From Chryseobacterium gleum (lineage in GTDB: Bacteria; Bacteroidota; Bacteroidia; Flavobacteriales_D; Sanyastnellaceae): DNA of 8,251 nt. Where the stretch lies: the NCBI GenBank assembly GCA_943330925.2, contig CALQJP020000091.1, forward strand, positions 1-8,251, written 5' to 3'. The notes beneath the pieces are model-generated. The model saw only the letters and a program-made list of their open reading frames with translations. It was not told the origin of the DNA and did no database searches. A program made the position numbers and the translations under genes. Positions 6,732 through 8,251 of this stretch are shown here, piece after piece (within the stretch, counting starts at the first letter, position 1; each line of letters opens with the position of its first letter).

Positions 6732-8054
6732 ATGAATTCAGGCAATGCTATTCGAATTTCGCTGATACTCAGCCTATGTTGGGCAAACTTTACGTACGGT
6801 CAAATTCAACATGCCTTGGGGTATGTGGGAATGCGTTCTGCCCGAGTTTGGGTGGCCACCGATATGGAGGAACCTGTAGCCATTGCTGTGTCACTTCCCG
6901 GAAGCAAAGCCCCTGAACTTATTTTCAAATCGAACACAGTTGCCCGCAACGGCTTTTCATGCATCATCGACTTAGAGGGGCTTGAGCCGGGAACTACCTA
7001 TAATTACCGCCCCTTTATTGATGTTGCAAGCGGCTACGCATCATCGCGAACATACACCCTTACTACACAAGAGCTGTGGCAGTTCCGGAAAGAAGCGCCC
7101 GATTTTAAGATGGCTGTTGGCAGCTGTGCTTTCGTAAATGAGCCTGCTTACGATCGTCCGGGTGAACCCTATGGGGCCGAGTTTCACATATTCGACACAA
7201 TCGTAAAAAAGGATCCCGATATGATGCTGTGGTTGGGCGACAATATTTACCTGCGAGAGGTTGACTTTACCTCCTATGGAAGCATCGTTCATCGTTACAA
7301 ACACACTCGCTCACAAAAGGAAATTCAAAACCTACTCAAACATTGTCCGAACCTGGCCATTTGGGATGATCATGATTTCGGCCCCAACGATTCCAATGGC
7401 TCATTCGTTCACAAAGACTGGACATTGGAGGCATTTCAATCGTTTTGGGCTAATCCGTCCTATGGGCTCTCCGTGGATGAGGCCGGGCGCGGAATTTCAA
7501 CCCAACTTCAGTTTTCCGATATCGACTTCTTTCTGCTCGACAATCGCTATCACCGCACCTGGAAAGACACCATCGGCAATACATCACCCACAATTTTGGG
7601 AACAACACAATTGGAATGGCTGCTGCAAGCTCTGAAACAAAGTCAGGCCCCCTTTAAACTCATTGCAATTGGTGGTCAATTCCTGAACAGTGCAGAAGTC
7701 TTCGAGAATTATTCAAATTATGCCGAAGAAAGAAGATTCATTATCGATACAATCGAAAAAGAGAATATCCGCGGAGTGGTTTTCCTCACCGGCGACAGGC
7801 ATTGCGGCGAGCTTTCCTTTATGCCATTGCAACAAGAGAATGGTATTTATGACCTAACCGTTTCGCCGCTCACCAGCAGGGCGTTTGATATGTCGAAAGA
7901 GGAGAATCGCTGGCGCGTGGAAAACACCATAACAGGTGTAAGGCATTTTGCTACACTCGAGTTTACCGGGAAAAAGAAACACCGCGTTCTCACGATGAAT
8001 GTCTTTGATTCGAATGGAAAACTGCTGTGGACCCGCGATGTACCGCAGTGGTAA
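6732..8054 (+). CDS. Secreted PhoD-like metallophosphatase (alkaline phosphatase D / phosphodiesterase family)
   Basis: This is a calcineurin-like metalloenzyme of the PhoD family, expected to release phosphate from phosphomonoesters or phosphodiesters outside the cytoplasm. A Sec-type signal peptide occupies about residues 1-23 (ISLILSLCWANFTYG). There is no twin arginine and no acceptable lipobox around Cys16. Residues about 28-112 form the FN3-like N-terminal domain (GYVGMRSARVWVATD, LEPGTTYNYRPF). The catalytic domain follows with GSC at 130-132 (its Cys matches the iron ligand known in B. subtilis PhoD), LGDNIY at 168-173, IWDDHDFGPND at 210-220, LLDNR at 268-272, LGTTQLEWL at 289-297 and TGDRHCGEL at 353-361. 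All metal-site motifs are present. At 440 residues it is shorter than B. subtilis PhoD (about 550). No T9SS domain is visible, so a periplasmic location is likely. The ATG at 6732 directly precedes the signal peptide. The real substrate cannot be read from the sequence. Confidence 0.92.
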   Translation: MNSGNAIRISLILSLCWANFTYGQIQHALGYVGMRSARVWVATDMEEPVAIAVSLPGSKAPELIFKSNTVARNGFSCIIDLEGLEPGTTYNYRPFIDVASGYASSRTYTLTTQELWQFRKEAPDFKMAVGSCAFVNEPAYDRPGEPYGAEFHIFDTIVKKDPDMMLWLGDNIYLREVDFTSYGSIVHRYKHTRSQKEIQNLLKHCPNLAIWDDHDFGPNDSNGSFVHKDWTLEAFQSFWANPSYGLSVDEAGRGISTQLQFSDIDFFLLDNRYHRTWKDTIGNTSPTILGTTQLEWLLQALKQSQAPFKLIAIGGQFLNSAEVFENYSNYAEERRFIIDTIEKENIRGVVFLTGDRHCGELSFMPLQQENGIYDLTVSPLTSRAFDMSKEENRWRVENTITGVRHFATLEFTGKKKHRVLTMNVFDSNGKLLWTRDVPQW

Positions 8055-8056
8055 AC

Positions 8057-8251
8057 TCAATTAATACGCTCTTTGATACGGTAAAGAATCTCTTCCTCTA
8101 AATACTCACTCCTGCCAAAATCGAGCATTTTCACCTTGCTCTCAACATTCACAGCAACTTCTACTCGCCTGTCTTCGGTGAAAACCGTAACTTCTACTCC
8201 AGTAGGTGGACTCAGAAAACTCCAACCGCGTTCGGCAAATAGGGTGTTGCC
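8057..8251 (-). CDS. C-terminal part of an unrecognised protein, cut by the window edge
   Basis: On the minus strand the frame is open from the window edge (8251) through 64 codons to TGA at 8059-8057. The visible part begins GNTLFAERGWSFLSPP, continues TGVEVTVFTEDRRVEVAVNV and ends with a charged helix-like segment, EYLEEEILYRIKERIN. The alternation of beta-like strands (VEVTVF, VEVAVNV) and a final helix, with normal codon use, looks like genuine coding sequence. I do not recognise the family. Its stop lies 2 bp from the stop of the PhoD-like gene, so the two genes converge with no room for a terminator between them. Start and full length lie outside the window. Confidence 0.66.
   Translation of the reverse strand, partial: GNTLFAERGWSFLSPPTGVEVTVFTEDRRVEVAVNVESKVKMLDFGRSEYLEEEILYRIKERIN

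Noticed and set aside
7261..7635. A 124-codon plus-strand ORF in another frame inside the PhoD-like gene.
   Set aside because: The overlapping frame carries the conserved metal-site motifs of PhoD, and the alternative translation resembles no protein.

Overview
The window looks like a chromosomal piece of a Bacteroidota genome, probably a free-living member of the Flavobacteriales or a near relative. The main evidence is the 1341-residue exported protein on the minus strand (2658-6683). It ends in a gliding-motility-associated C-terminal domain, the type B sorting signal of the type IX secretion system (T9SS), which is confined to this phylum. Supporting signs are the absence of Shine-Dalgarno sequences before the starts and a perfect Bacteroidota-type -7 box (TAnnTTTG) upstream of pdxH. 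Assignment below phylum level is a guess. I see no rRNA, tRNA, CRISPR array, insertion sequence or phage gene.

Layout from left to right: a 48-codon conserved-looking small ORF (+, 55-201); a hairpin that can terminate transcription from both sides (231-260); pdxH, encoding pyridoxamine 5'-phosphate oxidase (-, 263-916); a 60-bp divergent promoter region; a secreted M1-family zinc aminopeptidase (+, 977-2671); the giant T9SS cargo protein (-, 2658-6683), whose 3' end overlaps that of the M1 gene by 14 bp; a short divergent region; a secreted PhoD-like phosphatase or phosphodiesterase (+, 6732-8054); and the 3' end of an unrecognised gene (-, 8057-8251) that leaves the window. Almost all of the window is coding, and no non-coding gap exceeds about 90 bases.

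Strands alternate strictly (+ - + - + -), so no two neighbours can share a co-directional operon and each gene must have its own promoter. The genes do not form an evident pathway. PdxH is cytoplasmic housekeeping (vitamin B6). The M1 peptidase, the giant protein and the PhoD-like enzyme are all predicted to be exported. This fits a bacterium that degrades peptides and organic phosphate outside the cytoplasm and displays a long adhesin-like protein on its surface, but a functional link between these three is only inference.

I do not see a clearly new biological system. The points most worth a second look are the eleven-module Cys-paired array in the giant protein, its P-domain without a protease, its non-ATG start, the small ORF beside pdxH, and the overlapping convergent 3' ends.
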